Source: Candidatus Blastococcus massiliensis AP3 (GTDB lineage Bacteria; Actinomycetota; Actinomycetes; Mycobacteriales; Geodermatophilaceae). Taken from it: 64,000 bases of DNA. A program made the position numbers and the translations under genes. Of the stretch, positions 1-9,405 are shown piece by piece. How positions within the stretch are numbered: position 1 is the first letter of the stretch; each line of letters starts with the position of its first letter. The notes under the pieces are model-generated. The model had not been told where the DNA came from. It made no database searches and worked only from the letters and a program-made list of their open reading frames with translations. The DNA lies in NCBI RefSeq assembly GCF_000582785.1, contig NZ_HG931174.1, positions 522,427-586,426 of the forward strand, given 5' to 3'.

Positions 1-2
1 AC

Positions 3-551
3 CTGGAGGACGACGGCGTGACCCCGGCCCTCCTCGACCTGGAGACGGCGACGGTGGAGCAGGTGGCCGACGTCCTCGCCGGCGCCGATGCGGTCGTCTT
101 CGCCGCCGGCGCGGGCCCGGGCAGCGGCGCCGCCCGCAAGGACACCGTCGACCGCGGGGCCGCCGTGCTGCTCGCGGACGCCGCCGAGCGGGCCGGCGTC
201 CTCACCTACCTCCTCGTCTCCTCCATGGGCGTGGACCTGGTCGCCGACGGAGCCACTCCCGCGAGCGTGGACGAGGTCTTCACGGCCTACCTGCGGGCCA
301 AGCTCGCCGCGGAGGAGGACCTGCTGGCCCGCCGGGACCTGGCGGTCACCGTGCTGCGCCCCGGGGGGCTCACCGACGAACCGGGCACCGGCCGGGTCAC
401 CCTCGCCCGGCACGTCGACCGGGGCAGCATCCCCCGGGACGACGTCGCCGCCGTCCTGGCGACGCTGCTCCACGGGAGCCGCGACGGCGTGGTGGCCGAG
501 CTGGTGAGCGGGCCCACCCCCATCGCCGAGGCTGTCGCCACGCTGCCCTGA
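3..551 (+). CDS. NAD(P)-binding SDR/NmrA-like protein, 5' partial
   Basis: The reading frame is open from the window edge to a TGA at 549-551, so the N-terminus with the usual glycine-rich nucleotide loop is missing. The visible 180 or so residues contain GADAVVFAAGAGPGSG, LLVSSMGVD and VTVLRPGGLTDEPGTG, which match the atypical short-chain dehydrogenase (NAD(P)H-binding, NmrA/YwnB-like) fold. The YxxxK pair is not obvious, which is normal for this subgroup, so the reaction cannot be named. It converges with truA with no bases between the two stop codons. Confidence 0.8.
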   Translation: MEDDGVTPALLDLETATVEQVADVLAGADAVVFAAGAGPGSGAARKDTVDRGAAVLLADAAERAGVLTYLLVSSMGVDLVADGATPASVDEVFTAYLRAKLAAEEDLLARRDLAVTVLRPGGLTDEPGTGRVTLARHVDRGSIPRDDVAAVLATLLHGSRDGVVAELVSGPTPIAEAVATLP

Positions 552-1346
552 CTACACCCGGCGGGCGCGGGTGACCTGGCTGCGCGCGGCGAGCATGTCG
601 TCGGGCGGGTAGTCGACGCGCACGAGGGTCAGACCCCCGGCCGGCGCGACCGGCACCTCGCTGGCCCGCTCCTCCCGCGCGAAGAGGGATGCCGGCCACT
701 CGGGCGGACGCCGCCCCTCCCCCACGGCGGTCAGCGCCCCGACCAGGCTGCGGACCATCGAGTGGCAGAAGGCGTCGGCGGAGGCCTCCACCGTGACCAG
801 GTCGGCGTCCCGCGCGACGTCCAGCGCCAGCAGCGTGCGGATCGTCGTCGCCCCTTCGCGGCGTCGGCAGAAGGCCGCGAAGTCGTGCTCTCCGAGCAGC
901 AGCGCGGCCGCCGCCGCCATGGCCGGGACGTCGAGCGGGCGTGGCCACGCGGCTGTGTCGGCCCGGCGCAGCGGCGGTGGGCCCCAGGGGGCGTCGGTCA
1001 GGCGGTAGACGTAGTGCCGCCCGAGCGCGGCGAAGCGCGCGTCGAAGTCCGGGTGCGCCTCCGTGACTGCGGGGACCGCGATGTCCGGCGGCAGGATCCC
1101 CCGCAGCCGGCGGACCAGTCGCTCGCGCTGCCCCTCCCACAGCTCCCGGGGGACGTCGCAGTGCGCGACCTGCCCGGCGGCGTGCACGCCGGCGTCGGTG
1201 CGGCCGGCGACGGTGAGCTCGACGGGTGTGCGCAGGATGGTGCTCAGCGCCCCCTCGAGGTCCCCCTGCACGGTCCGAAGCTCCGGTTGACGGGCCCAGC
1301 CGTGCAGCGCCGTGCCGTCGTAGCAGACCGCCAGACGGAGACGCAC
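552..1346 (-). CDS. truA: tRNA pseudouridine(38-40) synthase TruA
   Basis: This 264-residue protein converts uridines 38-40 of the tRNA anticodon arm to pseudouridine. It has the [17 protein letters not shown] block that carries the catalytic aspartate, the [17 protein letters not shown] region and the [12 protein letters not shown]-like segment (here [16 protein letters not shown]) typical of TruA. The start is a GTG at 1344-1346, giving [12 protein letters not shown]; longer in-frame extensions run into the preceding gene and lack family similarity. It is the last gene of the rplQ cluster, a common actinobacterial arrangement. Confidence 0.93.
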   Translation of the reverse strand: MRLRLAVCYDGTALHGWARQPELRTVQGDLEGALSTILRTPVELTVAGRTDAGVHAAGQVAHCDVPRELWEGQRERLVRRLRGILPPDIAVPAVTEAHPDFDARFAALGRHYVYRLTDAPWGPPPLRRADTAAWPRPLDVPAMAAAAALLLGEHDFAAFCRRREGATTIRTLLALDVARDADLVTVEASADAFCHSMVRSLVGALTAVGEGRRPPEWPASLFAREERASEVPVAPAGGLTLVRVDYPPDDMLAARSQVTRARRV

Positions 1347-1407
1347 GAGCCCGCCACCGGGGTCGGTGACGGGCTCGGGCGGGTGCTGCTCGGTGTTCAG
1401 CGACGCG

Positions 1408-1668
1408 TCACTCGGGGTCGGGAGCCGACTCGCCGCCAGGGGCGTGCAGGCTCGCAGTGGCCGCGTCGCCCTGCTCGGCGGCGTTGACCTCGGCGGCCGC
1501 GGCATCGGCGAGCTCCGGGGAGACGTTGCCGCCCTCGACGACGACGCCGTTCTCCGCGGTCGGCTCGCGGTCGACGTCGCCGTCGTCCTGACGCTCACCG
1601 TCGGGGATGAAGACGTCGGCGACGACTTCCTGCGCCTCGTCGCCCGGCTGCGCGCCCGGGCTGGTCAC
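1408..1668 (-). CDS. Small acidic protein between rplQ and truA, unknown function
   Basis: An 86-residue frame begins with GTG inside a GTGA overlap with the rplQ stop, which suggests translational coupling. Third codon positions are almost all G or C, as in neighbouring real genes. The product is rich in Asp, Glu, Ala and Gly, with no Lys, no Cys and no hydrophobic segment, so it is probably a disordered cytosolic polypeptide. I do not recognise a family. It lies 61 nt upstream of truA in the same transcription unit. Confidence 0.62.
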   Translation of the reverse strand: MTSPGAQPGDEAQEVVADVFIPDGERQDDGDVDREPTAENGVVVEGGNVSPELADAAAAEVNAAEQGDAATASLHAPGGESAPDPE

Positions 1669-2279
1669 TTGTCGCCGTCCGTGCCGGCGTCGGCCTCCGC
1701 GGTGGCGTCGTCGGCATCGTCCGGGCTGTCGGCGCTGTCCGCGGAATCAGCGCTGTCGGCGCTGTCGGCCGAGTCCGCGCTGTCCACCGAGTCGGCGGCA
1801 GTGTCGTCGGTCTCGACGGCGTCGGCGGTCACCTCTCCGGCAGCCGCGGCGGAGCCGGCGCCGGCGGCGAACTGCGTGCCACGGGCGCGCTCTGCCTCGC
1901 CGACCGCCTGCTGGGCGACGGTCAGCGCCTCGACCAGCTCGATGACCGCCATGGGGGCGTTGTCACCCTTGCGAGGTCCGACCTTGGTGATGCGGGTGTA
2001 GCCGCCCGGCCGGTTCGCGAAGCGCGGACCGATCTCGGCGAAGAGGGTGTGCACGACGTCCTTGTCGCGGATCGTCGTCATCACCTGGCGACGGGCGTGC
2101 AGGTCGCCGCGCTTGGCGAAGGTCACCAGCTTCTCGGCCAGGGGACGCAGCCGCTTGGCCTTGGCCTCGGTGGTGGTGATCCGCCCGTGCTCGAACAGCG
2201 ACGTGGCCAGGTTGGCCAGCATCAGCCGCTGGTGCGCGGGGGATCCGCCGAGACGGGGACCCTTGGTGGGGGTGGGCAT
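1665..2279 (-). CDS. rplQ: 50S ribosomal protein L17 with acidic repeat tail
   Basis: The first ~125 residues are a standard bL17 ([24 protein letters not shown] onward in pieces, with the GGYTRI signature). L17 lies near the polypeptide exit of the large subunit. The protein is 204 residues, about 80 longer than the minimal family size. The extra C-terminus is Ala/Thr-rich and then acidic, with a run of six or more DSA triplets (roughly window 1725-1800) ending in Asp-rich sequence. It follows rpoA as in most bacteria. Confidence 0.96.
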   Translation of the reverse strand: MPTPTKGPRLGGSPAHQRLMLANLATSLFEHGRITTTEAKAKRLRPLAEKLVTFAKRGDLHARRQVMTTIRDKDVVHTLFAEIGPRFANRPGGYTRITKVGPRKGDNAPMAVIELVEALTVAQQAVGEAERARGTQFAAGAGSAAAAGEVTADAVETDDTAADSVDSADSADSADSADSADSADSPDDADDATAEADAGTDGDK

Positions 2280-2343
2280 GTCGGTCCTTCCTCAGGCTGC
2301 CGGCCGGTGCCTGGCGGCTGCGTTCCTTGGTGACGTGCTGGAG

Positions 2344-2404
2344 AGGCCCCCTCGCAGGGCCCCGCCGCGAGCGTGCGAGCGGTGGGGGGCGAGGGGGTCC
2401 TTCC
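2344..2404 (-). terminator. Structured terminator repeat, copy A (after rpoA)
   Basis: Immediately after the rpoA stop the minus strand reads GGAAGGACCCCCTCGC and ends in GCGAGGGGGCC, forming a long GC-rich outer stem with an inner CCGC/GCGG stem and a CTCG-containing apex. Related elements follow map, rplO, rplL and htpX. It has no U-tract, so whether it terminates or attenuates before rplQ is inferred. Confidence 0.65.
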
Positions 2405-3481
2405 TCAGAGCTGCTCGGTCTCCTGGTAGGAGCCCTCGTCGTACTGCGCCTGGTCGTAGCCCGCGGCGTACTCGCCGGTGCCCTGGTAGGCGTCGGTCTC
2501 GTAGCCCTCGTCGTAGCTCTCGATGGAGGTGGGGATGAACCCGGGCGGGCTGTCCTTGAGGGCGAGGCCCATGGCCGCCAGCTTCATCTTGACCTCGTCG
2601 ATCGACTTCGCGCCGAAGTTGCGGATGTCGAGCAGGTCGGCCTCGGAACGCGTGACGAGCTCACCGACGGTGTGCACGCCCTCGCGCTTGAGGCAGTTGT
2701 AGGACCGGACGGTGAGGTCCATGTCCTCGATCGGCATCGAGAAGTTCGCGATGTCGGCGGCCTCGGCCGGGCTGGGCCCGACCTCGATGCCCTCGGCGTC
2801 GATGTTCAGCTCGCGCAGCAGGCCGAAGAGCTCGACCAGCGTCGACCCGGCCGACGCGATGGCGTCCCGCGGGGCGAGGGAGGGCTTGGTCTCGACGTCG
2901 ACGACGAGGCGGTCGAAGTCGGTGCGCTGCTCGACACGGGTCGCCTCGACCGCGTAGGTCACCTTCAGCACCGGGGAGTAGATCGAGTCCACGGGGATGC
3001 GGCCGATCTCCTGGCCGGGCTGCTTGTTCTGCGGCGCGGGCACGTAGCCACGGCCCCGCTCGACGACGAGCTCCACCTCGAGGCGGCCCTTGCCGTTGAG
3101 CGTGGCGATGTGCAGGTCGGGGTTGTGCACCTCGACGCCGGCCGGCGGAGCGATGTCCGCGGCGGTCACCTCGCCCGGGCCCTGCTTGCGCAGGTACATG
3201 GTCACCGGCTCGTCGGAGTCGGAGCTGACGACCAGGCCCTTGAGGTTGAGGATCAGCTCGGTGACGTCCTCCTTGACCCCCGGCACGGTGGTGAACTCGT
3301 GCAGGGTGCCCTCGATCCGGATGCTGGTGACAGCAGCGCCGGGGATCGACGACAGGAGCGTGCGACGCAGGGAGTTGCCGAGGGTGTAGCCGAAGCCGGG
3401 CTCGAGCGGCTCGATGACGAACCGCGAGCGCTGCTCGGTGATCGTCTCCTCGGTCAGCGTGGGGCGCTGTGCGATGAGCAT
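2405..3481 (-). CDS. rpoA: RNA polymerase alpha subunit
   Basis: A 358-residue RpoA. The N-terminal domain (about 1-235) has the assembly motif [19 protein letters not shown]. The C-terminal domain (about 250-320) has the DNA-contact helices of alphaCTD ([21 protein letters not shown] and [11 protein letters not shown]). A Tyr/Asp/Glu-rich tail follows. The ATG at 3479-3481 is chosen because GAAGGAGA lies just upstream and family similarity starts at MLIAQRP; an 11-codon in-frame extension is not needed. It lies between rpsD and rplQ. Confidence 0.97.
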   Translation of the reverse strand: MLIAQRPTLTEETITEQRSRFVIEPLEPGFGYTLGNSLRRTLLSSIPGAAVTSIRIEGTLHEFTTVPGVKEDVTELILNLKGLVVSSDSDEPVTMYLRKQGPGEVTAADIAPPAGVEVHNPDLHIATLNGKGRLEVELVVERGRGYVPAPQNKQPGQEIGRIPVDSIYSPVLKVTYAVEATRVEQRTDFDRLVVDVETKPSLAPRDAIASAGSTLVELFGLLRELNIDAEGIEVGPSPAEAADIANFSMPIEDMDLTVRSYNCLKREGVHTVGELVTRSEADLLDIRNFGAKSIDEVKMKLAAMGLALKDSPPGFIPTSIESYDEGYETDAYQGTGEYAAGYDQAQYDEGSYQETEQL

Positions 3482-3539
3482 TGTGTCTCCTTCAGGTCCT
3501 CCGGCGACCGCCATATGACGCCGTGAGGTGGGTGGTGCA

Positions 3540-3573
3540 GGCCCCGGCGGACATCTGTCCGTCCACCGGGGCC
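3540..3573 (-). terminator. Intercistronic hairpin between rpsD and rpoA
   Basis: An 8-bp GGCCCCGG/CCGGGGCC stem encloses a second inner stem CGGACA/TGTCCG. It begins 8 nt after the rpsD stop and has no U-tract, so an attenuator or RNA-processing/stability hairpin inside the operon is likelier than a full terminator. Confidence 0.45.
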
Positions 3574-3580
3574 GGTACTG

Positions 3581-4207
3581 CTACTTGGAGTAGAGCTCCA
3601 CGATCAGCTGCTCCTGGACCGGGGTGTCGATCACCTGACGGGCCGGGATGCTGTGCACGAGCACGCGCAGCTGGCTGCTGATGACCTCCAGCCACGGCGG
3701 CACGGGACGCTCGCCGGCGCGGGCCTGGGCGACCTCGAACGGCAGCATCGTGCGCGACTTCTCGGCCACCTCGACGATGTCGTTCTCGGACACCCGGTAC
3801 GACGGGATGTCGACCTTGCGGCCGTTCACCCGGATGTGACCGTGGCGCACCAGCTGGCGGGCCATGTCGCGGGACTCGGCGAAGCCGGCCCGGTAGACCA
3901 CGTTGTCCAGCCGCGACTCCAGGATCTGGAGCAGGACCTCACCGGTCTTTCCGGTCTTGCGGTTGGCCTCTTCGTAGTAACCGCGGAACTGCTTCTCCAG
4001 CACGCCGTAGATACGACGCGCCTTCTGCTTCTCGCGAAGCTGGAGCAGGTACTCGCTGTCCTTGGTGCGGCCGCGGCCGTGCTCGCCCGGCGGGTAGGGC
4101 CGGATCTCGATCGGGCACTTCGCGGACTCGCACTTGCTCCCCTTGAGGAACAGCTTCATCTTCTCGCGCCGGCAGAGGCGGCAGTCGGCTCCGGTGTAAC
4201 GGGCCAC
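3581..4207 (-). CDS. rpsD: 30S ribosomal protein S4
   Basis: A 208-residue uS4, a primary 16S rRNA binder. The N-terminus [23 protein letters not shown] carries two cysteines of a zinc-type site, completed by the later CxxxxxC of [13 protein letters not shown]. An S4 RNA-binding domain lies at about 97-160 ([27 protein letters not shown]). In many bacteria S4 represses the alpha operon; no leader pseudoknot was identified here. Confidence 0.97.
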   Translation of the reverse strand: MARYTGADCRLCRREKMKLFLKGSKCESAKCPIEIRPYPPGEHGRGRTKDSEYLLQLREKQKARRIYGVLEKQFRGYYEEANRKTGKTGEVLLQILESRLDNVVYRAGFAESRDMARQLVRHGHIRVNGRKVDIPSYRVSENDIVEVAEKSRTMLPFEVAQARAGERPVPPWLEVISSQLRVLVHSIPARQVIDTPVQEQLIVELYSK

Positions 4208-4242
4208 GTCAAATACTCCTGTTTCGTCTCGTCAGTGACCGG

Positions 4243-4650
4243 TCAGACCCGGCGGCGCTTCTTGGGGCGGCAGCCGTTGTGCGGCTGCGGCGTCACGTCC
4301 TGGATCTGACCCACCTCGAGGCCCGTGGCCTGCAGCGAGCGGATCGCGGTCTCCCGGCCGGAGCCAGGGCCCTTCACGAAGACGTCGACCTTGCGCATGC
4401 CGTGCTCCTGCGCCTTGCGCGCGGCGTTCTCGGCAGCCATCTGCGCCGCGAACGGCGTGGACTTGCGCGAGCCCTTGAAGCCGACGTGGCCGGCGGAGGC
4501 CCAGCTGATCACGTTCCCGGCCGGGTCGGTGATCGACACGATCGTGTTGTTGAACGTGCTCTTGATGTGAGCGGCGCCGTGGGCGACGTTCTTCTTCTCC
4601 TTGCGGCGGACCTTCTTGGCACCAGCCGCGGTGCGAGCCCTGGGAGGCAT
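4243..4650 (-). CDS. rpsK: 30S ribosomal protein S11
   Basis: A 135-residue uS11 with [21 protein letters not shown] and the C-terminal [16 protein letters not shown] signature. It lines the mRNA exit side of the 30S platform. It starts with ATG at 4648-4650 in the standard rpsM-rpsK-rpsD order. Confidence 0.97.
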   Translation of the reverse strand: MPPRARTAAGAKKVRRKEKKNVAHGAAHIKSTFNNTIVSITDPAGNVISWASAGHVGFKGSRKSTPFAAQMAAENAARKAQEHGMRKVDVFVKGPGSGRETAIRSLQATGLEVGQIQDVTPQPHNGCRPKKRRRV

Positions 4651-4748
4651 GTCTCTCCGGTCTGTGTCTGTGTTCGTGGCCTGGTAGTGCAGGCGCTCCG
4701 CCGGTCCGGCCCTACGGACTCAGCGACGGGGCGCCGGTGTGGCTCGCC

Positions 4749-5123
4749 TCAGCGAGCCTTCTTCTTGCCGGCGATCGTCTTGCGCGGACCCTTGCTCGAG
4801 CGCGCGTTGGTCTTGGTGCGCTGCCCGCGCACCGGCAGGCCGCGGCGGTGCCGCAGCCCCTGGTAGCTGCCGATCTCCACCTTGCGGCGGATGTCGGCGG
4901 CCACCTCGCGGCGCAGGTCACCCTCGACGCGGAAGTGCTCGTCGATGTAGTTGCGCAGCTTGAGCAGGTCCTCGTCGCCCAGGTCCTTGACGCGCAGGTC
5001 CGGGCTCACGCCCGTCGCCGCCAGGGTCTCCTTGGCGTGGGTCTTGCCGATCCCGTAGATGTAGGTGAGCGCGACCTCCATCCGCTTCTCGCGGGGGAGG
5101 TCGACGCCGGCCAGTCGTGCCAT
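4749..5123 (-). CDS. rpsM: 30S ribosomal protein S13
   Basis: A 124-residue uS13 beginning [14 protein letters not shown], with [10 protein letters not shown] and the basic [19 protein letters not shown] tail that contacts the P-site tRNA and the subunit bridges. The start is set at ATG 5121-5123 from family length; a 48-codon in-frame extension overlaps rpmJ and is not credible. Confidence 0.97.
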   Translation of the reverse strand: MARLAGVDLPREKRMEVALTYIYGIGKTHAKETLAATGVSPDLRVKDLGDEDLLKLRNYIDEHFRVEGDLRREVAADIRRKVEIGSYQGLRHRRGLPVRGQRTKTNARSSKGPRKTIAGKKKAR

Positions 5124-5137
5124 GTTCAGGTACTCCC

Positions 5138-5251
5138 TCAGCCCTGGCGCTGCTTGTGCCGGGCGTTGTCGCAGATGACCATGACCCGGCCGTGCCGGCG
5201 GATCACCTTGCACTTGTCGCAGATCTTCTTCACCGACGGCTGGACCTTCAC
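5138..5251 (-). CDS. rpmJ: 50S ribosomal protein L36 (zinc-binding form)
   Basis: A 37-residue bL36 that starts [14 protein letters not shown] from a GTG at 5249-5251; an in-frame stop lies just upstream, so this is the only start. The four zinc ligands C11, C14, C27 and H32 are intact, so this is the C+ form rather than the zinc-independent paralogue. It sits between infA and rpsM, as expected. Confidence 0.95.
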   Translation of the reverse strand: MKVQPSVKKICDKCKVIRRHGRVMVICDNARHKQRQG

Positions 5252-5323
5252 CGGTGCCGCCCCTCATTCCTCAGATCGTGTGCCGACCGCGTCTCTGCCG
5301 GTGGGCAGTCGCTGGCCGAGCGG

Positions 5324-5545
5324 TTACTTGTAGCGGTAGACGATGCGGCCGCGTGTCAGGTCGTAGGGCGAGAGCTCCACGACCACGCGGTCCTCGGGCA
5401 GGATGCGGATGTAGTGCTGCCGCATCTTGCCGCTGATGTGGGCGAGCACCCGGTGCCCGTTCTCCAGTTCGACCCGGAACATCGCATTGGGCAGCGGCTC
5501 GACGACGCGACCCTCGACCTCGATGGCCCCGTCCTTCTTCGCCAT
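5324..5545 (-). CDS. infA: Translation initiation factor IF-1
   Basis: A 73-residue OB-fold protein, [20 protein letters not shown] to the C-terminal [14 protein letters not shown]-1 blocks the 30S A site during initiation. It is the first gene of the alpha-operon transcription unit, with a ~290-nt upstream gap that holds a candidate promoter. Confidence 0.97.
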   Translation of the reverse strand: MAKKDGAIEVEGRVVEPLPNAMFRVELENGHRVLAHISGKMRQHYIRILPEDRVVVELSPYDLTRGRIVYRYK

Positions 5546-5716
5546 GCCCTACACGCACTCCTTGACTCGGTGGTACTGATCCGGCCCGCGCCCACGGTTC
5601 GACCCGGGACGACGTGCGCGGTGGTTGAAGAACAGGTGGTGCAGGCGCTCTCGCAGAGGGCGTTCCCCGTCACGCGGCCACAGCACGACGAAGGAACGGC
5701 GCTAGCGCCACGGGAA

Positions 5717-5746
5717 ATCGTACCCCGGCACCACTCTGGTCACCAA
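5717..5746 (-). promoter_or_regulatory. Candidate sigmaA-type promoter of infA operon
   Basis: On the minus strand TTGGTG (5741-5746) and TACGAT (5717-5722) are separated by 18 bp. Transcription would start near 5710 and leave a leader of about 165 nt before infA. The -10 fits TAnnnT well; the -35 matches only in part. Confidence 0.5.
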
Positions 5747-5775
5747 CCCGCCCCCATGAGGGGTGGAACACCCCC

Positions 5776-5836
5776 GGCCCCGTCGCAGGGGTCCGGTGCG
5801 AGGGCAGCGAGTGCCGGAGGGCGACGGGGTCCTTGC
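5776..5836 (-). terminator. Structured terminator repeat, copy B (after map)
   Basis: Directly after the map stop, GGACCCCGTCGC pairs with GCGACGGGGCC, with an inner TCCGG/CCGGA stem. The outer-stem bases differ from copy A (GT/AC instead of CT/AG) but pairing is kept. It ends the spc-operon transcript before the infA promoter. Confidence 0.7.
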
Positions 5837-6640
5837 TCAGGTGCGGGGCGTGACCCCGAACGGCGCCAGGCCGGCGACGCCGCCGTCCTCCGCCGTGAGC
5901 ACCCACGGACCCTCCGGGGTGATCGCCACGGTGTGCTCGAAGTGCGCGGCCCGGGAACCGTCCTTGGTGACCACCGTCCAGCCGTCCTCGAGCTCGACGG
6001 TCGCGGGGTCGCCCACGGTGACCATGGGCTCGATGGCCAGCACCAGGCCCGGGACCAGCTTCGGTCCCCGACCCGGACGGCCGTAGTTGAGGACGTGCGG
6101 GTCCTGGTGCATCTCCGTGCCGATGCCGTGGCCGCCGTAGTGGTCGACGATCCCGTACGGGTGACCGCTGGCCCGGATGGACTCCTCGACCGCGTGGCTG
6201 ATGTCGGTGAGCCGGCCACCGGCCAGGGCGCGGGCCAGGCCCGCCCACATCGAGCGCTCCGTGACGTCGAGCAGGGCCGCGTCCTCGGGCGAGGGCTCCC
6301 CCACCGTCAACGTGACCGCGGCGTCGCTGTGCCACCCCTCCAGGATGGCGCCGCAGTCGATGGAGACGTTGTCCCCCTCGGCGAGCACGCGGTCCGGATT
6401 CGGTATGCCGTGGACGACCTCGTCGTTGATCGAGGTGCAGATCGTTCCGGTGAAGCCGTGGTAGCCGAGGAAGTTGGGCACCGCGCCCTGCGAGCGGATG
6501 TGGTCCTCGGCGATGGCATCGAGCTCGCCGGTGGTGATCCCCGGCCTGAGCGCAGCCCTCATCGCGGCATGCGCGCCCGCGGTCACCAGCCCCGAGGCCC
6601 GCATGAGCTCGATCTCCTGCGGCGTCTTGATCTGGATCAT
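5837..6640 (-). CDS. map: Methionine aminopeptidase, type I
   Basis: A 267-residue enzyme that removes N-terminal methionine from nascent proteins. Family landmarks: GYHGFTGTICTSINDEVVHGIP with the substrate histidine, the metal ligands in DCGAILEGWHSDAAVT, HYGGHGIGTEMHQDP and AIEPMVTVGD, and the final ligand Glu in HFEHTVAIT. The ATG at 6638-6640 gives MIQIKTPQEIELMR, the normal start. It lies 94 nt after adk, typical for the end of the spc operon. Confidence 0.95.
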   Translation of the reverse strand: MIQIKTPQEIELMRASGLVTAGAHAAMRAALRPGITTGELDAIAEDHIRSQGAVPNFLGYHGFTGTICTSINDEVVHGIPNPDRVLAEGDNVSIDCGAILEGWHSDAAVTLTVGEPSPEDAALLDVTERSMWAGLARALAGGRLTDISHAVEESIRASGHPYGIVDHYGGHGIGTEMHQDPHVLNYGRPGRGPKLVPGLVLAIEPMVTVGDPATVELEDGWTVVTKDGSRAAHFEHTVAITPEGPWVLTAEDGGVAGLAPFGVTPRT

Positions 6641-6734
6641 GCGTCCACTCCACTTCGCGAGCAGCGGGAGACGGCTGAGGATCCCTGCCGTCATCTGCCG
6701 CGCCACTTCTCCGTCCGGGCTCGCGCCCCGGTGT

Positions 6735-7349
6735 TCAGTCCGCGTCCGACCGGACGGGGTCCCCGGAGGCATCGACGCCGAGCGCCTCGAGAGCGCGGGA
6801 CGTGACCTCCTCGACCGAGCCGATCGCGTCGATGCGGGCGAGCAGGCCCGCCGTCTCGTAGAAGCCGGACAGCGGCGCGGTCTGTTCCCGGTAGACCTTC
6901 AGCCGGTGCCGGACGGTCTCGGGCTTGTCGTCGTCGCGCTGGACCTCCTGGCCCTCGACGAGCATCCGCCGGCCGGAGAGACGGCGGACGAGCTCCTCCT
7001 CCTCGACGACGAGCTCGAGCACCCGGTCGAGCCCCTGGCCCAGTTCGGTCAGGGACTCACGCAGCTGCTCGGCCTGCGAGATGGTCCGGGGGAAGCCGTC
7101 GAGCAGGAAGCCCGCCTTGGCGTCGGGCTCGGCGAGCCGGTCCTTGACCATGGCCACCGTGATCTCGTCGGGAACGAGGTCACCGGCGTCCATGAAGACC
7201 TTGGCCTTCTGCCCGAGCTCGGTCTGACCGCTCACGTTGGCCCGGAAGATGTCGCCCGTGGAGATCGCGGGGACGAGGAGCCGCTCGGCGATGATCTGCG
7301 CCTGGGTGCCCTTGCCCGCTCCGGGCGGCCCCAGCAGGACGACGCGCAC
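6735..7349 (-). CDS. adk: Adenylate kinase
   Basis: A 204-residue nucleoside monophosphate kinase (ATP + AMP to 2 ADP). The P-loop is [11 protein letters not shown] near residue 7, then [10 protein letters not shown] and the [11 protein letters not shown]-binding motif. The LID lacks the four zinc cysteines. The GTG start at 7347-7349 shares its first G with the last base of the secY TAG, so translation is probably coupled. A C-terminal Asp-rich tail follows the core. Confidence 0.95.
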   Translation of the reverse strand: MRVVLLGPPGAGKGTQAQIIAERLLVPAISTGDIFRANVSGQTELGQKAKVFMDAGDLVPDEITVAMVKDRLAEPDAKAGFLLDGFPRTISQAEQLRESLTELGQGLDRVLELVVEEEELVRRLSGRRMLVEGQEVQRDDDKPETVRHRLKVYREQTAPLSGFYETAGLLARIDAIGSVEEVTSRALEALGVDASGDPVRSDAD

Positions 7350-8659
7350 TACTTCAGGAACCCTTCGTAGTTGCGCTGATTGAGCTGCGTCTCGATCTGC
7401 TTCACCGTCTCCAACCCCACTCCGACCATGATGAGCACCGCGACCCCGCCGAACGGGAAGTTCTGGTTCTGCCCGGGCTGCGTGACCGCCAGGAAGAAGT
7501 TCGGCAGCACGGCGACCACGCCCAGGTAGATCGAGCCCGGCAGGGTGATCCGCGACAGTACGTACTGCAGATACTCCGCCGTCGGCCGGCCCGGGCGGAT
7601 GCCCGGGATGAAGCCGCCGTAGCGCTTCATGTCGTCGGCCCGCTCCTCGGGATTGAACGTGATCGACACGTAGAAGTACGTGAAGAACACGATCAGCCCG
7701 AAGAAGACCGCGATGTGCACCGGGCTGCTCTGGTCGATGATGTGGTTCTCGAAGAACTGCCGGAGCCCGCCGGTCTCGTTGCCCTGCAGCTGCACGATCA
7801 GCTGCGGCAGGTAGAGCAGCGACGACGCGAAGATGACCGGGATGACACCGGCCTGGTTCACCTTCAGCGGCAGGTAGGTCGAGGTGCCGCCGTACATGCG
7901 CCGGCCGACCATGCGCTTGGCGTACTGCACCGGGATGCGGCGCTGGGCCTGCTCGACGTAGACCACCGTGCCGATGATCAGCACCGCGAAGGCGCAGACG
8001 ACGGTGAAGACCAGGGCGCCGCGGGTCTGCAGGATCGAGCCACCCTCGGCGGGGATGCGGGCGGCGATCGAGGTGAAGATCAGCACCGACATGCCGTTGC
8101 CGATGCCGCGCTCGGTGAGCAGCTCGCCGAGCCACATGACCAGCGCGGTGCCGGCGGTCAGCGCGACGACCAGCATGATCGTCGTCCAGACGGAGTCGGA
8201 CGGGATGATCGGCTCGGAGCAGCCCGGGAACAGCTGGCCGCTGCGGGCGAGGGCGATGATGCCGGTGCTCTGCAGGACCGCGAGGGCGATCGTCAGGTAA
8301 CGGGTGTACTGGGTCAGCTTGGCCTGACCCGACTGCCCTTCCTTCTTCAGCTGCTCGAAGCGCGGGATGACCACGACCAGCAGCTGGACGATGATGCTCG
8401 CCGTGATGTACGGCATGATCCCGAGCGCGAACACCGACAGGCGCAGCAGTGCGCCGCCGGAGAACAGGTTGACCAGCGAGTAGATGTCGCGCTGGGCACC
8501 GGACTGGGCCGCGTCGAGACACCTGTTGATGGCCTCGACGGAGACGCCGGGCCCGGGCACCTGGGCGCCCAGCCGGTAGACGGCGATGATCCCCAGGGAG
8601 AACAACAGCTTGCGCCGGAGGTCTGGCGTCCGGAACGCCGCAGCGAACGCCTGCAGCAC
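7349..8659 (-). CDS. secY: Preprotein translocase channel subunit SecY
   Basis: A 436-residue, ten-segment membrane protein that forms the Sec channel with SecE (51434-50910) and SecG. Recognisable parts are the plug and first segments ([21 protein letters not shown]), [26 protein letters not shown], and the C-terminal cytosolic loop with [20 protein letters not shown]. The start is GTG at 8657-8659 ([18 protein letters not shown]). It sits between rplO and adk. Confidence 0.96.
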   Translation of the reverse strand: MLQAFAAAFRTPDLRRKLLFSLGIIAVYRLGAQVPGPGVSVEAINRCLDAAQSGAQRDIYSLVNLFSGGALLRLSVFALGIMPYITASIIVQLLVVVIPRFEQLKKEGQSGQAKLTQYTRYLTIALAVLQSTGIIALARSGQLFPGCSEPIIPSDSVWTTIMLVVALTAGTALVMWLGELLTERGIGNGMSVLIFTSIAARIPAEGGSILQTRGALVFTVVCAFAVLIIGTVVYVEQAQRRIPVQYAKRMVGRRMYGGTSTYLPLKVNQAGVIPVIFASSLLYLPQLIVQLQGNETGGLRQFFENHIIDQSSPVHIAVFFGLIVFFTYFYVSITFNPEERADDMKRYGGFIPGIRPGRPTAEYLQYVLSRITLPGSIYLGVVAVLPNFFLAVTQPGQNQNFPFGGVAVLIMVGVGLETVKQIETQLNQRNYEGFLK

Positions 8660-8692
8660 GTGCCCTCCCCTGATCGGTCGAGTGAGTGTAAA

Positions 8693-8767
8693 GACCCCCC
8701 TGCCCCACACCGCTCGCAGGCTCGCGGCGGAACCCTGCAGGAGGGCGGGGCAGAGGGGTCCTTCGTA
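8693..8767 (-). terminator. Structured terminator repeat, copy C (rplO-secY gap)
   Basis: This is the most divergent copy. The minus strand reads AAGGACCCCTCTGCCCC and closes with GGGGCAGGGGGGTC, with CTGCAGG and the CGAGCCTGCGAGCGG apex inside. It follows the rplO stop (8768) by 4 nt, in the rplO-secY part of the map. Because secY lies downstream toward lower coordinates, the element follows rplO only if rplO is a transcript end; in-operon attenuation is equally possible. Confidence 0.55.
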
Positions 8768-9211
8768 CTAGATGACGGACGTGCTGCCGCCGGCGGCGGC
8801 GATCTTCTCGGCAGCGGAGGCCGAGAAGGCGTGCGCCCGGACGGTGACGTTCACGCCGCCGAGCTCGCCGGTGCCGAGCACCTTGACCGGCTGGTTGCGG
8901 CGGACCGCACCGGCGTCGGCCAGGGTCTCCGGGTCGACCGAGCCGCCCTGCGGGAACAGCGCCGCGATCCGGTCGAGGTTGACGACCTGGAAGACGACCT
9001 TGTTCGGGGGCTTGAAGCCCGAGAGCTTGGGCAGCCGCATGTGCAGCGGGGTCTGCCCACCCTCGAACCGGGCGGAGGTGTTGCCACGCGCGCCGGTGCC
9101 CTTGGTGCCGCGACCGGCGGTCTTGCCCTTGGAGCCCTCACCGCGACCCACGCGGGTCTTCGCGGTGTGGGCGCCCGGGGCCGGACGCAGGTGGTGAACC
9201 TTCAGAGTCAT
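8768..9211 (-). CDS. rplO: 50S ribosomal protein L15
   Basis: A 147-residue uL15: [38 protein letters not shown] (in pieces), the [12 protein letters not shown] segment, and a C-terminal domain ending GGSTSVI. ATG at 9209-9211. It lies 13 nt after rpmD in the standard order. Confidence 0.96.
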   Translation of the reverse strand: MTLKVHHLRPAPGAHTAKTRVGRGEGSKGKTAGRGTKGTGARGNTSARFEGGQTPLHMRLPKLSGFKPPNKVVFQVVNLDRIAALFPQGGSVDPETLADAGAVRRNQPVKVLGTGELGGVNVTVRAHAFSASAAEKIAAAGGSTSVI

Positions 9212-9224
9212 AGCGAGTCTTTCC

Positions 9225-9404
9225 TCAGACTTCTTCGACGGTGACCAGGTGCGGCACCGTGGCGACCATCCCGCGGATCTCGGGACGGTCCTCCTGGACG
9301 ACCGAGTCGTGGATCCGCTTGAGGCCCAGCGAACGCAGCGTCTCACGCTGGTTGGGCTTCGTGCCGATGGCCGACTTGATCTGGGTGACCTTCAGCTGCG
9401 CCAT
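9225..9404 (-). CDS. rpmD: 50S ribosomal protein L30
   Basis: A 59-residue uL30 ([20 protein letters not shown], then [11 protein letters not shown]). The ATG at 9402-9404 is one base from the rpsE stop, so translation is coupled. A longer 9-codon extension into rpsE is not supported by family length. Confidence 0.96.
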   Translation of the reverse strand: MAQLKVTQIKSAIGTKPNQRETLRSLGLKRIHDSVVQEDRPEIRGMVATVPHLVTVEEV

Positions 9405-9405
9405 C

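Noticed and set aside
2327-3526. 399-codon plus-strand open frame opposite rpoA
   Set aside because: It mirrors the codon-position bias of rpoA and has no domain signature; similar long antisense frames occur opposite nearly every gene in this GC-rich DNA.
6735-8708. Apparent adk-secY fusion frame on the minus strand
   Set aside because: The adk frame stays open through secY by chance; secY in its own frame is complete and adk has its own GTG and P-loop start at 7349.
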